DNA from: Cylindrotheca closterium
Lineage: Eukaryota > Bacillariophyta > Bacillariophyceae > Bacillariales > Bacillariaceae
Reading direction: 5' to 3'
NCBI GenBank assembly: GCA_933822405.4
Contig: CAKOGP040002169.1
Span: forward strand, 59,058 to 123,057
DNA: 64,000 bases
Shown here: positions 10,692 to 23,800 of the stretch, piece by piece
How positions within the stretch are numbered: position 1 is the stretch's first letter
Layout of the letters: every line of letters starts with the position of its first letter
The notes under the pieces: generated by a model
Database searches by the model: none
The model's input: only the letters and a program-made list of their open reading frames with translations
Told to the model about the DNA's origin: nothing
Translations under genes and position numbers: made by a program

Positions 10692-11210
10692 TCAGCAAAT
10701 CCATTCGTCTTCTTCGTCTTGCTGGTCTTCCTTGAGGAGTTGGTAATCCGAGGACGAAAGCTTGACCGGTCGACGTTGTTCCCAGTACAGAACTTGTCCC
10801 GCAGCAACAAGTCCAAGTAGCGAAAGTGCGGCAGTGAAAGTGACCAAGTAAGTGAAGGCCTCCTCTAGCTTTCCAAATATGGCGATTCCAAGCAAAATAT
10901 TGGTAAAGAGTTCTGGAAGTAGTAGCAGAACCATTGAATCCCATGGATGTCGACGAAGGACTTGTCGATAGACTCCCGCCACCAGACAAAAGAGAAAGAC
11001 CATGACCTGAACAACTCTCCAGTCCATTTTCAATGTAGATTCATTCATTTGCTTGTACATGGTTACCCCAAATTGAATGAAGAGTAGAGCAGGAAATACC
11101 ACCCAATCTAGACAAAAATCGGCAACCTTTGCAGAAAGATTGCGTCTGCCTGGTGCATCGACATTTTCAGTGTCGATTTTCATTTCTTTCAGCGGCGACC
11201 GAGGCATCAT
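10692..11210 (-). CDS. Small four-helix membrane protein, unknown
   Basis: A 172-residue protein starting MMPRSPLKEM at a double ATG/ATG-like CATCAT on the complement. Four hydrophobic segments are visible at about residues 33-51, 65-83, 93-112 and 119-142. The tail is acidic (KEDQQDEEDEWIC) and presumably cytosolic. A HPWD turn lies between helices 2 and 3. I do not recognise the family. It converges on the giant transferase gene and diverges from the sulfotransferase-like gene across 368 bp. There is no signal peptide apart from the first helix. Codon use and continuous hydrophobic patterning support a real gene rather than a shadow. Confidence 0.65.
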   Translation of the reverse strand: MMPRSPLKEMKIDTENVDAPGRRNLSAKVADFCLDWVVFPALLFIQFGVTMYKQMNESTLKMDWRVVQVMVFLFCLVAGVYRQVLRRHPWDSMVLLLLPELFTNILLGIAIFGKLEEAFTYLVTFTAALSLLGLVAAGQVLYWEQRRPVKLSSSDYQLLKEDQQDEEDEWIC

Positions 11211-11578
11211 TGTTGCGTGCTGGTTGTATGTACCAGTATATTACTTGACTGTTGTACCCTTTCCAAGCTAGTTATACGGGAAGAAGGTATGGTATGGTGT
11301 GGTGGTTTCCGTTTCCGTTTTTGTTTTGGATAGAAAAATACCGGTCGAAAATAATGGGAACCGAACGTAACGATCATCTGTGTACCTTCTGTAAAAAACA
11401 TACCAGGAGATCAAATTAACGGCAACAAAGCGGCTGGCGCGAGAACAATCCCGAGTCCAGCTTTACAAGTCACGAGTGTATTGCGGTCACACAAGTCGAG
11501 TGGAAGTCACACCGAATGCTTGAGACATCACCGTCATAAACTCAACAATGGCTGGAAGATAGCCGCCATAAGAGGACA
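11211..11578. promoter_or_regulatory. Divergent intergenic region
   Basis: This 368 bp stretch separates the start codons of a minus-strand membrane protein and a plus-strand sulfotransferase-like gene, so it should hold both promoters. There is an A/T-rich patch near 11320-11350 and a GTTTCCGTTTCCGTTTTTG pyrimidine-rich short repeat near 11307. No consensus core element can be named with confidence. Confidence 0.35.
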
Positions 11579-13070
11579 ATGGCAAGCGGACGAAAGCTTG
11601 ACATTGCCACGGATAATCGTGAAACGGGTCATGTGAACAAACATGTTGAAGACGACGCTGTTTCTTCCCTTGGCGATGCTTCCCCAATGAACATTGCGGA
11701 GGTACTGCAACAACGTCGACAAAAGGCAACCTATTGTAAATTGGCTTCTTTCTTTGGGATTGCCATATGCTCGCTTATCTTCAGTTTGTTGAATAACAAA
11801 TTGAATGAATATATGAACAAGCCTGCATCAACTGCGACCAATAATGCAAAGGAGTATTCAGTTGAAGACATGCGAACCCTCCATTTTGAACGAGTGGCAT
11901 CTTCGATGGCTCGGCCTTTTTTGCCGGTGGCATCCGACATCTGGTGCATCGATGCACGGTTAAAGTATGAACAAGCCAAGCGGCGACCAATGGGGCTATC
12001 GTATTTGAGAATCCCACGAGCCGCCTCCTCGACTCTCTCTGGGATTAATCAGGTGTGTACCAAGAAGAATGTGTTTGGATGCAATAGAATAAAGATTCCT
12101 GCAGTACTGTAACATGCTGAGAGGACAACTGAAAAGTTTGTACTCACATTCATATTTCAACCCTCTCATCTTGTGTCATCAGAGAATTGCTCGCAACTTT
12201 GCAGCTCGGACTGGACTCAAAAAGAATTGTATTCGACACGATGGAAGAAAGGCAGGCCCCTATTACAGTGCCAGAGACCCCCTGAGTTTCTTATGGACCT
12301 TTGTTCGTGATCCAACCCAGCGTGCCATGAGTCGTATTGGTGCCTCCCTCAAGAAACAGCGTGGAATACTACACAATACCATGCCCTTGTATGATTATTC
12401 CGATGAGATTGTGGAATCCCTCCAGACAGCGAACGATGTCCAATTTGGTGTCATTAGTGCTGGCAGAGGGGGATTCCAGCTCCAATACAGCATGCTTTCC
12501 ATCATCGAAGAATGGAGTGCGTTCAATTCCAGCGAACCTACCAAAGTTAAGGATCCAAAAAAGGTACAAGGGTATGTACGGGAAGTTGTCAAGGGGTACA
12601 ACTTCATTGGCTTGGTGGAGCGTTTTGATGAATCTCTAGTCGCTTTGCAATTGCTTATGGGACTTGAACCAAACGACATTCTCTATTTTGCAATCAAGAC
12701 GCGGAAACAATTCGAACTGAGTCCCAAAGAAAAGGTGTGTTTGGCGCCATTGGACTGGAACGAGTTGCTCTCAGAAAAAGTGAATCAGCACTTGGCAAGT
12801 GACGAGTGGTTTGCGCAAAACTATGGCGACCACCTCTTGTACCAAGCTGCTAATATGAGCCTTGACCAGACTATCCTAAGCTTAGGGCTAGATGTCTTTT
12901 CCACAGCATTGAAAGACTTTCGAAGGCTGTTGGACAAAGCCAAATCAAGCTGCGACCCAGTTTTTCCTTGTTCTTCCAATGGAACTCTTCAAGTGGAAGA
13001 GTCAAACGAGGACTGTTACGAAGGGGCTTCGTGTGGATACAAGTGTCTAGATAGCTTACCTTTGCATTAA
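11579..13070 (+). CDS. Sulfotransferase-like type II membrane protein (2 exons)
   Basis: Exons 11579..12052 and 12183..13070 encode 453 residues. The 130 bp intron begins GTGTGT, ends TCATCAG, and is phase 0. The join gives ...SGINQ-RIARNF... and puts the two halves of a sulfotransferase fold in one frame. Residues 53-72 (CKLASFFGIAICSLIFSLL) are a signal anchor. LSYLRIPRAASSTLS at 140-154 resembles the PAPS 5'-phosphosulfate loop, with R-I-P-R-A-A in place of the usual P-K-x-G/A. FVRDPTQRAMSRIG at 198-211 matches the 3'-phosphate binding motif (FxRDPxxRxxS). The C-terminus is Cys-rich. The likely role is transfer of sulfate from PAPS to a glycan or protein in the Golgi. The acceptor cannot be read. 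The unusual Arg in the first loop leaves some doubt about activity. Confidence 0.72.
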
Positions 13071-13322
13071 ATGTTTTAAATATGCTTTTGTTAACCTCCT
13101 AGACTGCATTTTCCAAATTCATTCTTGATTGACATCGAACCAGTGTTCGACTTGGTAGAATGCTTTTACATGCAAGCAAGTGGAGAGAATACGTCGAGAT
13201 GGGCTAAAGGTATCGGGTACAATATCGAAGCCGATGCAAACAGATCGCTGCTCCTAAAAACTTGGTTGCGTTTCAATTTTATTTTGTGTAGCTGCAGATT
13301 AGTACGCCTACTAACAAAACTA

Positions 13323-14105
13323 CTACACCACTTCGACCTGTGCACCAACTGCCTCTAGCGCTGCCTTTAGCTCTTCCGCCTTTTCTGCCTTCAAATCCTT
13401 TTGTATGATCTTTGGCGCAGACTCCACGAGTTCTTTAGCTTCCTTCAACCCCAGTCCTGCAATCGATCGAACTTCCTTGATGACCTTAATCTTCGCCTTG
13501 GCGTCAAAGCCTACCAGTTTCAGGTCAAAGATCGTCTTTGCTTCCTGGACTTCTTCCACTGGCGCGGCTGCTGCTGCTTGGCCACCGCCACCTCCATAAC
13601 TTGCGGCCATCATTTCTTCATCAAATCCAAAGTGGTCCGCAATCTTGTTGGTGAGCTCCTTCAATTCCAACAAATTTAGGTGGACGATTTCATGTGCTAG
13701 ATCGTGGACATGAGGGGGCGCTACGACTTTGTCCACGTCTGTTTCAAAGGGAGGCAAAGGATTGGTAGGCATTTCCTCTCCTTCAAAGTCTTCTTCAAAC
13801 TGTTTCTTCATGTTCTCATCCTCATGGTGCAAAGGATTTTGCCACACGGGGATCGTCTCCTCTGTTTCATTCAATTCTTCTTCTGTTGGTTTAGCCGCTT
13901 CCGCATCCTTATTTGCTATCTGACGGAACATAGATGTTGCATGGAAATTTCTACGACCAGGATACTGAAGGGTTCTATTAATACTGGTCGCGTTGTTGCT
14001 GATGGAATGATGATGATGATGATGATGTCTGACAGAAGACAGTGCGGTTCGGGCCACAGTTGTGGCTTTCCGTGATACCCTCAGTAGGTAAGAAGGTTGT
14101 AACAT
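13323..14105 (-). CDS. Mitochondrial large ribosomal subunit protein bL12m
   Basis: A 260-residue protein. Residues about 188-260 are a textbook L7/L12 C-terminal domain, with FDLKLVGFDAKAKIKVIKEV, then RSIAGLGLKEAKELVE, then a closing AALEAVGAQVEVV. A dimerisation region precedes it (LNLLELKELTNKIADHFGFD), followed by a Gly/Ala-rich hinge. The N-terminus (MLQPSYLLRVSRKATTVART) is basic and hydroxylated, a mitochondrial presequence, and it includes a run of seven His encoded by an ATG/ATC-type trinucleotide repeat on the opposite strand. An acidic linker (residues ~70-115) lies between presequence and domain. bL12 forms the ribosomal stalk that recruits elongation factors. Length beyond the bacterial 120 residues is typical of mitochondrial versions. 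Confidence 0.93.
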   Translation of the reverse strand: MLQPSYLLRVSRKATTVARTALSSVRHHHHHHHSISNNATSINRTLQYPGRRNFHATSMFRQIANKDAEAAKPTEEELNETEETIPVWQNPLHHEDENMKKQFEEDFEGEEMPTNPLPPFETDVDKVVAPPHVHDLAHEIVHLNLLELKELTNKIADHFGFDEEMMAASYGGGGGQAAAAAPVEEVQEAKTIFDLKLVGFDAKAKIKVIKEVRSIAGLGLKEAKELVESAPKIIQKDLKAEKAEELKAALEAVGAQVEVV

Positions 14106-14627
14106 GGTGATGATGCTATTGTTGTGTGTATTAGTATTGAACGAAGGTTTATCGCCAAATGTGGACGATCAGATGGGAAGATATCGACACCTTTCCTGGT
14201 GTGTTGATGATGGACGATCGATCGAGCCACCTCAATAATCTCGGACGAAGCTGGACCAGTCAGTTGATGGGAGTATAGAATCCGGAATCAAAGCAGAAAA
14301 CAACTGTGAATTCTAAAAGTTAGGATATTTTTGGAAAACCACGTCAACAAAGGACTTCACCAGTCCATGCGTTTTCATGAAAAGAACAGATCCAGCTCAA
14401 TGTGCAAAGAGTAGGTTATTGCCTTGCATTTGGGCTGTTACTGCACCCTCTGAGTCTAGTAAAGACTCTAGATCAAATTGAGTGAATCACAATAAATATA
14501 CGTGCCATAGAAGATTGGATAGGGATTCTTTATTTCTTATTGGGACTGAAAACCATCAAGAAACTGGGTGCCATTGGAAACCTCATCGAATTCTCATCTC
14601 TGACACGCCCAAGCGAGACCTGAAACG
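14106..14627. promoter_or_regulatory. Divergent intergenic region
   Basis: A 522 bp gap lies between the bL12m start (minus) and the plastid TPR gene start (plus). It must contain two promoters and 5' UTRs. No repeat, RNA gene or convincing ORF was seen. Confidence 0.35.
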
Positions 14628-16769
14628 ATGTCATTCACACCATCGGTGCGGTCGTTGCCATTCACTCTTTTTCTTTGGCTATGCATCAACCTCTTGCTGA
14701 GCACGAATTGCAATTCGGTGAATGCTTACCTTCCAACCTGTCCAAGATCATCCAAAACAACCGCATTGGGAGCACTTTCTCGTGAGGATGAAATAAGGAG
14801 GCAAATTGTCAAGCTGAAGAAGCAAGGAAAGATTCGCAGTGACGGTGATAACTCTGCGACGAGTAGTGAGCCATCTACGATGGAGTCCTATGATGATAAA
14901 ATTCGAAACAAACTAGGGAAAAAGAAAAGTCAAATGCTTGGATTTGGAGGAAATGATGATTTCGAAGGAACGGAAGAGAATCTAGAAGACTTGAGAAGAA
15001 TTCAAGCCGAGTTGGATGAAGATGATGATACTGAAAATGAAAACACTTTCAATCCCAGATCCCCAGGTCAGATTGGGTCGCTCCCAGAAACCTCACCTAC
15101 GACTACAGAGGGAACAATCCTGGACACTCTCCCTGGTGGTGGCCCAAAAATACAAGATGAAAAGCCTATTACAACAGCAACGTCAAAGTCAACAGAGGAA
15201 AGAAAGCCAATCATCGATCCTTCCTTATTTGATGAAGAACAACAAGAGGAAATGTCGGAAGAAGATCTTGTCGAACTCGTAGCCCAGAAATTAGCAGAGA
15301 AAGCGAGAGCTTCAGAACAAAAGAGAGCAGAAGAAGCAGCAGCCAATAGAGCTGTAAAGATGGAGCAACAGGCAAAACAAAGAGAAGCACCGAATATGAA
15401 TAGTGGACGAACGACGAGTGGAGTTGGTGGAAAGTGGGAAAAAGAAGACGGAGAAGAATCTTCGGAACTGTACAAACCAAAATCGGGGAGTTGGGGCGCC
15501 TTTCCTCGGCCCAGAAATATCAGTACAGCGTACGGCGGTGGCCGGAGAGTTGGAGTTGGATTTTCCAACGAAGAAGATGCCGCTGCGGATGTCAACACCA
15601 AGAAACTGTTGCAGGATTATCGAAGAAAAGTCGGCATTGATGTTCCCACAGAGAAGGAGCATGCAGCTGAGATTGAAGAGGCCCTCAAGATTGGTCAGCT
15701 TGCCATGCAGCGAGGTATCTACACCACTGCAGTCTCAGCGTTGGAAAAAGTCACGAAGTGGTGTTCCACAAACTCAAAAGTTGGTAGTCAAATTTATCTC
15801 GAACTTGCAATGGCATACGAGGCAAGTGGACGGACCCAAGAGGCTATGAAGGTGTACACGACTTTGACGCAGTGTCGAATGGAAGATGTCAAATTCAATG
15901 CTAAGCGCCTACTGTATGGAATGGAGGCTATGGAAGTCATGAAAGCTGTATCTTCGGATTTCTCGCGAAAACAAATCAAGAATACATTCATCGAAACCAC
16001 TGGACTCAGGGATATTGCAAAAAATTTTGACGATGTCTATCAAACTGCCTATGTGGATACCGAAGGTAGCTTTTACAAGAAATTGACGCAATCCGCTGTT
16101 CGATCGAATCGTGAGGCACGTCAAGTCCTGTTGAAGGCTACTGGAAAGGGAGAAGTTCCACGCCTCAGAATCGTTCAAGCATTGCGAAGTATTGCTCGCT
16201 ATTTCGATGACGCACTTGAAGCAGAGATCGCCGCCAATACAAAAATCGAACCAACCGCATTTATTGACGGAAAGCCTCTTATCATAGAATCAAGGGAAGA
16301 AAAAGATTCTAGCACCTCCGTCAATCTGGATGAATTCGTACTTGCCAGCTCTAAGCAGATGATAGAAAACCTTGAGGGTACCTGGCAACTGCAGCTACTT
16401 GCAGATAAGACAGGAGATGGCGTTTCCTTCTTCAACACGACGATTGCCACTCAGAAATTCTGCATCAGAAGCATGACATTTTCAGCCTCGGGCCCTTCAG
16501 GTTTGACTCGAGTTGAGAAGTCTGGCGACATTACTTTTGAAGTTGAGAAGCGGATACTAACGAGATCAATGGATGCATCATCAAACGACGGAGGCATTTT
16601 CGGTTTCCTAGCTGGTGGGTCAACCTCGGGCTTTGGCGGAGCAGTATCACGGGAGCAACAAATCATGAGCGTCGACTCGGTTCTTCTGATCACGAAATCC
16701 CCAATGGGCTCCAGGCAGGGAAAAGGCGCGGAGAAGGAGCACTTTTGTGTTTGGAGAAAAGTTATATAG
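14628..16769 (+). CDS. Plastid-targeted TPR protein with lipocalin-like C-terminus
   Basis: A 713-residue protein. The N-terminus has a hydrophobic segment (LPFTLFLWLCINLLLS) ending NSVNA-YLPTCPRSSK, close to the diatom plastid signal in which an aromatic residue follows the cleavage site. Low-complexity Asp/Glu/Ser sequence and a Glu/Ala/Lys coiled coil (LAEKARASEQKRAEEAAANR) fill residues ~60-260. Residues ~350-430 form helical TPR-like repeats (AMQRGIYTTAVSALEKV; LELAMAYEASGRTQEAMKVY). The C-terminal 140 residues start ENLEGTWQLQLLADKTGDG and end HFCVWRKVI, with several beta strands, similar in style to plastid-lipid-associated/fibrillin domains. The role is probably in a thylakoid or stromal complex, but no specific function can be given. 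The TPR and plastid calls are firm; the fibrillin likeness is tentative. Confidence 0.78.
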   Translation: MSFTPSVRSLPFTLFLWLCINLLLSTNCNSVNAYLPTCPRSSKTTALGALSREDEIRRQIVKLKKQGKIRSDGDNSATSSEPSTMESYDDKIRNKLGKKKSQMLGFGGNDDFEGTEENLEDLRRIQAELDEDDDTENENTFNPRSPGQIGSLPETSPTTTEGTILDTLPGGGPKIQDEKPITTATSKSTEERKPIIDPSLFDEEQQEEMSEEDLVELVAQKLAEKARASEQKRAEEAAANRAVKMEQQAKQREAPNMNSGRTTSGVGGKWEKEDGEESSELYKPKSGSWGAFPRPRNISTAYGGGRRVGVGFSNEEDAAADVNTKKLLQDYRRKVGIDVPTEKEHAAEIEEALKIGQLAMQRGIYTTAVSALEKVTKWCSTNSKVGSQIYLELAMAYEASGRTQEAMKVYTTLTQCRMEDVKFNAKRLLYGMEAMEVMKAVSSDFSRKQIKNTFIETTGLRDIAKNFDDVYQTAYVDTEGSFYKKLTQSAVRSNREARQVLLKATGKGEVPRLRIVQALRSIARYFDDALEAEIAANTKIEPTAFIDGKPLIIESREEKDSSTSVNLDEFVLASSKQMIENLEGTWQLQLLADKTGDGVSFFNTTIATQKFCIRSMTFSASGPSGLTRVEKSGDITFEVEKRILTRSMDASSNDGGIFGFLAGGSTSGFGGAVSREQQIMSVDSVLLITKSPMGSRQGKGAEKEHFCVWRKVI

Positions 16770-16917
16770 AGCAAACCATTGATTTCTTTGCAGTTTCAAT
16801 CACAACCAACTATTGAAATGAGTAATCAAAAGAAGTGATAGGCTTAGAAAAAGAAGAGAGGAGAACCCTCTTCATATGTTTGTAGAATATTATTAGTCCA
16901 TGTTATCGATAACTTGC

Positions 16918-19287
<2,370 letters not shown>

Positions 19288-20598
19288 ATGGCATTAATCC
19301 TTCGAAAGACAAGCAGTGTATTTTTTACTACGAGTACTCAATCCTCTTACAAACAACTGTTGACGACACGCCTATCCTCAGTGATATCCAACTCAAACAA
19401 GCCTACCAGCACGTTATTTTCTACTTGGACCATGTCCGACAACAGCAGTGTTGACAGTGGTAATGCTGGTACTGCTGATCCAATGACGATTGTTGTTGAC
19501 GACATTGATGTGGAAGACCTGCATTTGCGTGCACTAAAAAACGCATCTTCAACCTATATTGATCCTCCTACCGGCTTTACTGTCTTTACTGATTTGATTC
19601 ATCTGAAGCGAGGGAACTGTTGCGGCAACAAATGCCGGCATTGTCCCTACGGATTTGAATCAGTCCCCGGCGTACCGAGACGTCCCGCAAAATTACGGTC
19701 AGGAGATAGACAAGCAGCCGATTCTCTCATTCAAGCCATTCAAAATGGGACTCCCGTCATGGAAGCAACATTGCCTCCTCTTACCGATATCGAGCTAGAA
19801 GCGAAATACAAGAATAGCAATATTGTCAAACCCAAGAGACGAGGATATGTTCGAAGGAAGGATCGTCAGGCTATTTCACCAAACAAACTAGCAACATTAC
19901 CATCGTCATCTGCATCATCATCTGCATCATCATCTTTCTCTACCAAAGCTACTACTTCCAAAAATGTTCCTTACACACGCAAGGGCGATGGTGGATCCTC
20001 AATGCTGGGAACTGGAGAACGACGACCCAAGGACGATGCAAATTTTGAAGCCATGGGCACAGTGGACGAGTTGTGCTCTGTGGTGGGCGTCGTCGATGCC
20101 CATCTTTCCAAGGACATTGATTATGGAAATCTTTCTTCTCTTCTACAGAGTGTCATGAGTCGACTCTTTGACATTGGGTCGCACATTGCCAAACCATCCA
20201 AAGAGTACCAGGCCAATGGCCTCGGGGATGGCTTTGATCCAAAGCATACTGAGGATCTGGAGGAATGGATCAACATTATGACGGAGGAGTTGCCCGAATT
20301 GACTTCGTTCATTCTTCCAACGGGCGCGAAGGCGGCAGCACACTTGCATGTGGCAAGGACTGTCTGCCGACGAGCCGAACGACGAGTCTTGCCGTTGGTA
20401 AGGGATGATCAGACGTGTGATCCTCACGCGTTGAAATATTTGAATCGATTGTCGGATTTCTTTTTTGTGGCAGCCCGATGGGTAAACTATTGTCATGGCG
20501 AGCCGGAAACGCAATATCAACGGCATGCTCCAGGAATGACGCAGCGAGAAGTTGTGTCGAGATCATTGCAACAGCAGGATAGTGGGGAAGAAAGATAA
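19288..20598 (+). CDS. DUF5522 - cob(I)alamin adenosyltransferase fusion
   Basis: A single 436-residue ORF with two domains. Residues ~88-124 are a DUF5522 Cys motif, with [20 protein letters not shown] followed by [13 protein letters not shown]. Residues ~228-420 are a PduO/MMAB-type ATP:cob(I)alamin adenosyltransferase, with the ATP loop [12 protein letters not shown] at 229-240, GTVDELCS at 257-264, the [11 protein letters not shown] helix and [14 protein letters not shown]. It makes adenosylcobalamin, the cofactor of methylmalonyl-CoA mutase, in mitochondria. The basic, Ser/Thr-rich N-terminus (residues 1-48) fits a mitochondrial presequence. A Ser/Ala-rich linker joins the domains. The four clustered Cys suggest metal or cobalamin handling, but that is inference. 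All key adenosyltransferase residues appear present. Confidence 0.88.
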   Translation: MALILRKTSSVFFTTSTQSSYKQLLTTRLSSVISNSNKPTSTLFSTWTMSDNSSVDSGNAGTADPMTIVVDDIDVEDLHLRALKNASSTYIDPPTGFTVFTDLIHLKRGNCCGNKCRHCPYGFESVPGVPRRPAKLRSGDRQAADSLIQAIQNGTPVMEATLPPLTDIELEAKYKNSNIVKPKRRGYVRRKDRQAISPNKLATLPSSSASSSASSSFSTKATTSKNVPYTRKGDGGSSMLGTGERRPKDDANFEAMGTVDELCSVVGVVDAHLSKDIDYGNLSSLLQSVMSRLFDIGSHIAKPSKEYQANGLGDGFDPKHTEDLEEWINIMTEELPELTSFILPTGAKAAAHLHVARTVCRRAERRVLPLVRDDQTCDPHALKYLNRLSDFFFVAARWVNYCHGEPETQYQRHAPGMTQREVVSRSLQQQDSGEER

Positions 20599-20890
20599 AG
20601 GACGACGACTCTTCTGTAATGTTTATTATTCTGGCGAATCAAAGCCTTAGACTCGAGGAAGGTATCCGTTGGCTTGATTGGGCTGAGTGGATCTACTGCA
20701 ACTATTCAGTATTTTTAAAACTTCAGATTTTGATAGTCAGAATCTCATTTTACCAGTATCAAGTTGTGCGCATATTGTGTGTCTGTCACTGGATTGATAC
20801 GGTCTGCTTAGGGTTTTCGTTGAACAGCGCACCAAAATAGCGGAACTATTGCTGGAGAGGGGCGCGGATCCCAACAGTTCCATTTTCATG

Positions 20891-23800
20891 CTATCTGTCA
20901 GTCTCTTCAGACAGTTCATCGCTTTCGTCCCCACCATTCCAACCCTCTCCCTCTTCCTGTGATTCCTGCGATCCTACTTCCTCGTCGGAATCTTCGTCAT
21001 TGTCGACCTCTAACCCTGCACGCCTTTCTCGTACAGTCCGCAGCAGCGTTAGGAAGAAGCCCATGAGCCAGAGTTTGTTCCGGGCGCGACGAAGAATCAT
21101 GTATCGATCAATGTTGAGCATGGCCAAGTCCATAGCTTCTGTACCACAAACTTCGTCGTCTCTTGCTTTGTCCGAAACAAACCCATCGGGATGACGCACC
21201 CGGATCGCCTCGATTTTGTCACGAACACTCTGTGGCATCCACGCCTCTAAAGACTCTTGCACAAACGGCGCCTCACTAGTCAGGAGACAATCAAACAGCT
21301 TCTTCCACCTTCCGTCGTCGCACAGCACCCATTTCGGGTTCAAAGGAAAGGTGTAACCCTCTTTCACGCGTTCAAAAAGAAAGTCCAGCAACTCTTCCAC
21401 GCCCACGTAGCGCCACTTCGGATCGTCGGGCAGAGACTCGGACACGATTAGAAACTCGTCATCAAGATCTTGGGGAAAATAAAAGTTGAAGCATTCGGCT
21501 CCGTGCCGAACTGCCCCACTCTCTTGAAGGAAGTCGACGGCGTTTTCAACAATGTCGTATGACTTTTGTATCGAGTAGACAAAACATGAGTATACGTTAG
21601 GGAACAGAACAACATCACTCGCACCGCGTAACACATTTCGTGCCTTACCTTGGCATCACCAAAGCCGTATTTAGGGATCTCTGGATGAAACCCTTTCTTT
21701 GCGCTAGATTTCAACACGTCCAACCACCGATCTGTCCACGTCGCATCCTTCGAAGAGTTTTGACGATCCAGGACGTCTTCAATGTTTGACACGCACCAGT
21801 CGAGAAGCTTGATCTGCTCTTCTGGCAGCACGTCATAACGGATTTGCCTCGTTCCCATTGTGAAACAATCGAAATCTGAGACTACTGGACTTACTCGTCC
21901 ACATTCTTCGTAGGCCATAACAAGACCTCTCGGATCCAAAGGATTGTCATCGACGCCATCACCGGTGCAGGTTTGCCAGAGCACAACCAGCGGGTCTTCG
22001 GCCACCCCTTTCTTTTTCTTCTTCTTCTTTTTCTTGGTCTTCTTTTGATTCTTTCTTGACTTGGATATCGCAATGAGGTTCATATCTTGAAAGGCTGGCT
22101 GTGATGGACGTCCAGTAAACCATCGGGAATCTTCTGGCCGCGAAATGTCGCTGTCGACAACGAATGCCTGCCAAAGGAGACGATCTGGGAGCTCAATACC
22201 GTAGCACCGGGGGCTGTAGTCATCAATCTTTCGTATGGAAGGGTCATCCATATCCCATAACAGTCGTTTCAATGCAAATTCTACTTCATCGTCTTGTTCC
22301 CCATTCGAAATCCCCATCCCCCTCACTGCTGTTTTGGCTGTGCTGCTCGCTTGAGCGCCCACCATCGACGCACGCCTTTGGATGCTGCTACCAACGTGAA
22401 CGACACTGCCGGCGACAGGATCTGCGACAGTCGTTGAAACGGTGGAAGCTGCTTGCGTGACTGTCTTCTTTGCCACCTTACCCGTCTTCTTTGCCGCCTT
22501 CCCAGCCATTGACACTGAACTTGTTACAGTATCCGTGACGGAGACCCTCGCGTTTGAGACTCCCTTAGCAGCCTTGAAAAGGGAGCTTGTTACAGTACCA
22601 GCAGCCATGGTCACGCCCTTTTTGACGCCGCTTCGAACTGGGCTGGTGAAATGGGCGACAGAATTACCAACGGGATTGGTCGCTTTGGCTACAGTGGTGC
22701 TAACGGGACTGGTGAAGTTGGCTATGGCCCCGCCAGCAGATGATACAGAGTTTAATGTTCGCTGAGAGAGCTTTGAGACAGAACCCCCTGCTTGCGATAA
22801 TCCTTTCGAGGCACCACTATGGATAGCATTACCGGCCGTCACAACAGACGTCGAAACGGTGTTAGTTGCGAGAGACACCGTGCTGCTTGCCATGGCGGCT
22901 GTTTTCTTGGCCGTTTTCTTGGCCACCTTGCCCGCCTTTTTCACCTTTTTCTTTGCGTGATGAGGAACATACAGCACCTGTATCACACTGTGTCTGACGG
23001 TTCGCTTGGCATCCTGCACGGCATTGAGAATGTTATTCTGAAGTGGCCCAAGATCATCCAAGACTGCGTCTCGTGCTTTCTCTGTCGCAAAGAAGATTCG
23101 TGTTCGACCACCTCGCTCCATCGTTCTGACCTTAGACTTGTGTTCTTCTTTGTTAATCTGCAGATAAGGGACAAAGCCAGAGAGGGCGCCCGCCTTAGAA
23201 CTTTTCCCTTTTATCTCAAGGCCTTTCCCGACTCCTTCGCCTTCGACCATTTTGCGGATTGCTTCGGCCGATGTCGGCCTCCAAATAGTAAACACAGATG
23301 ATTCAGAAGAAGACGGTTTTTCCTTACCATTCATCACGGGAGGCCGCTCAGACTGTAAAGTTGTTGGATCTTCAGCAACAGATGGCGATGCTGCTAGCGA
23401 GGAAGTTACGATCTCCTCTGCTGAAACAGTGTTGAAGTAGGTTAGAATCTGAAGACGCGGATCAGTCAATGAATCCCCAGACTGTAGGTGGTCCTGTTCT
23501 GGCTCCTCTTCGTCATCATCGTCATCATTTGCGCTGGCAGTACTATTCGCATCCTCCCCATCTAACACAATATTGGCAGCGGCTTCTACGGGTGGCTCGG
23601 TCTTGGACTCATCAGAAAAAAATTTGGGTCGTTGCTGCTGTTCTAGTGCCTCTTCGTCATCATCGTCACAATTCGCGGTGGTAGTAGTCGCATCTTCCTC
23701 ATCTGGCGCACTGCTTGCAGAGATTTCTGCGGGTAGTGCCGTCTTGGTAGTAGTCGCGCCCTGCTTAGCTGGCACACTGTTAGCAGCTGCCAGTGACTTG

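Noticed and set aside
12114..12182. Start of a separate gene at ATG-like codons before the sulfotransferase second half
   Set aside because: This stretch is the end of the intron: it ends in TCATCAG, and joining exon 1 to 12183 gives the complete family motifs.
14106..14627. Short ORF at 14482-14700
   Set aside because: It overlaps the plastid TPR gene start and shows no pattern of its own.
20599..20890. Possible ankyrin-like remnant on the plus strand at ~20820-20890 (a frame reading LNERG-type residues then GADPNS)
   Set aside because: Only about 20 residues match an ankyrin repeat, and the piece lies in a convergent 3' gap; too short to call a pseudogene.
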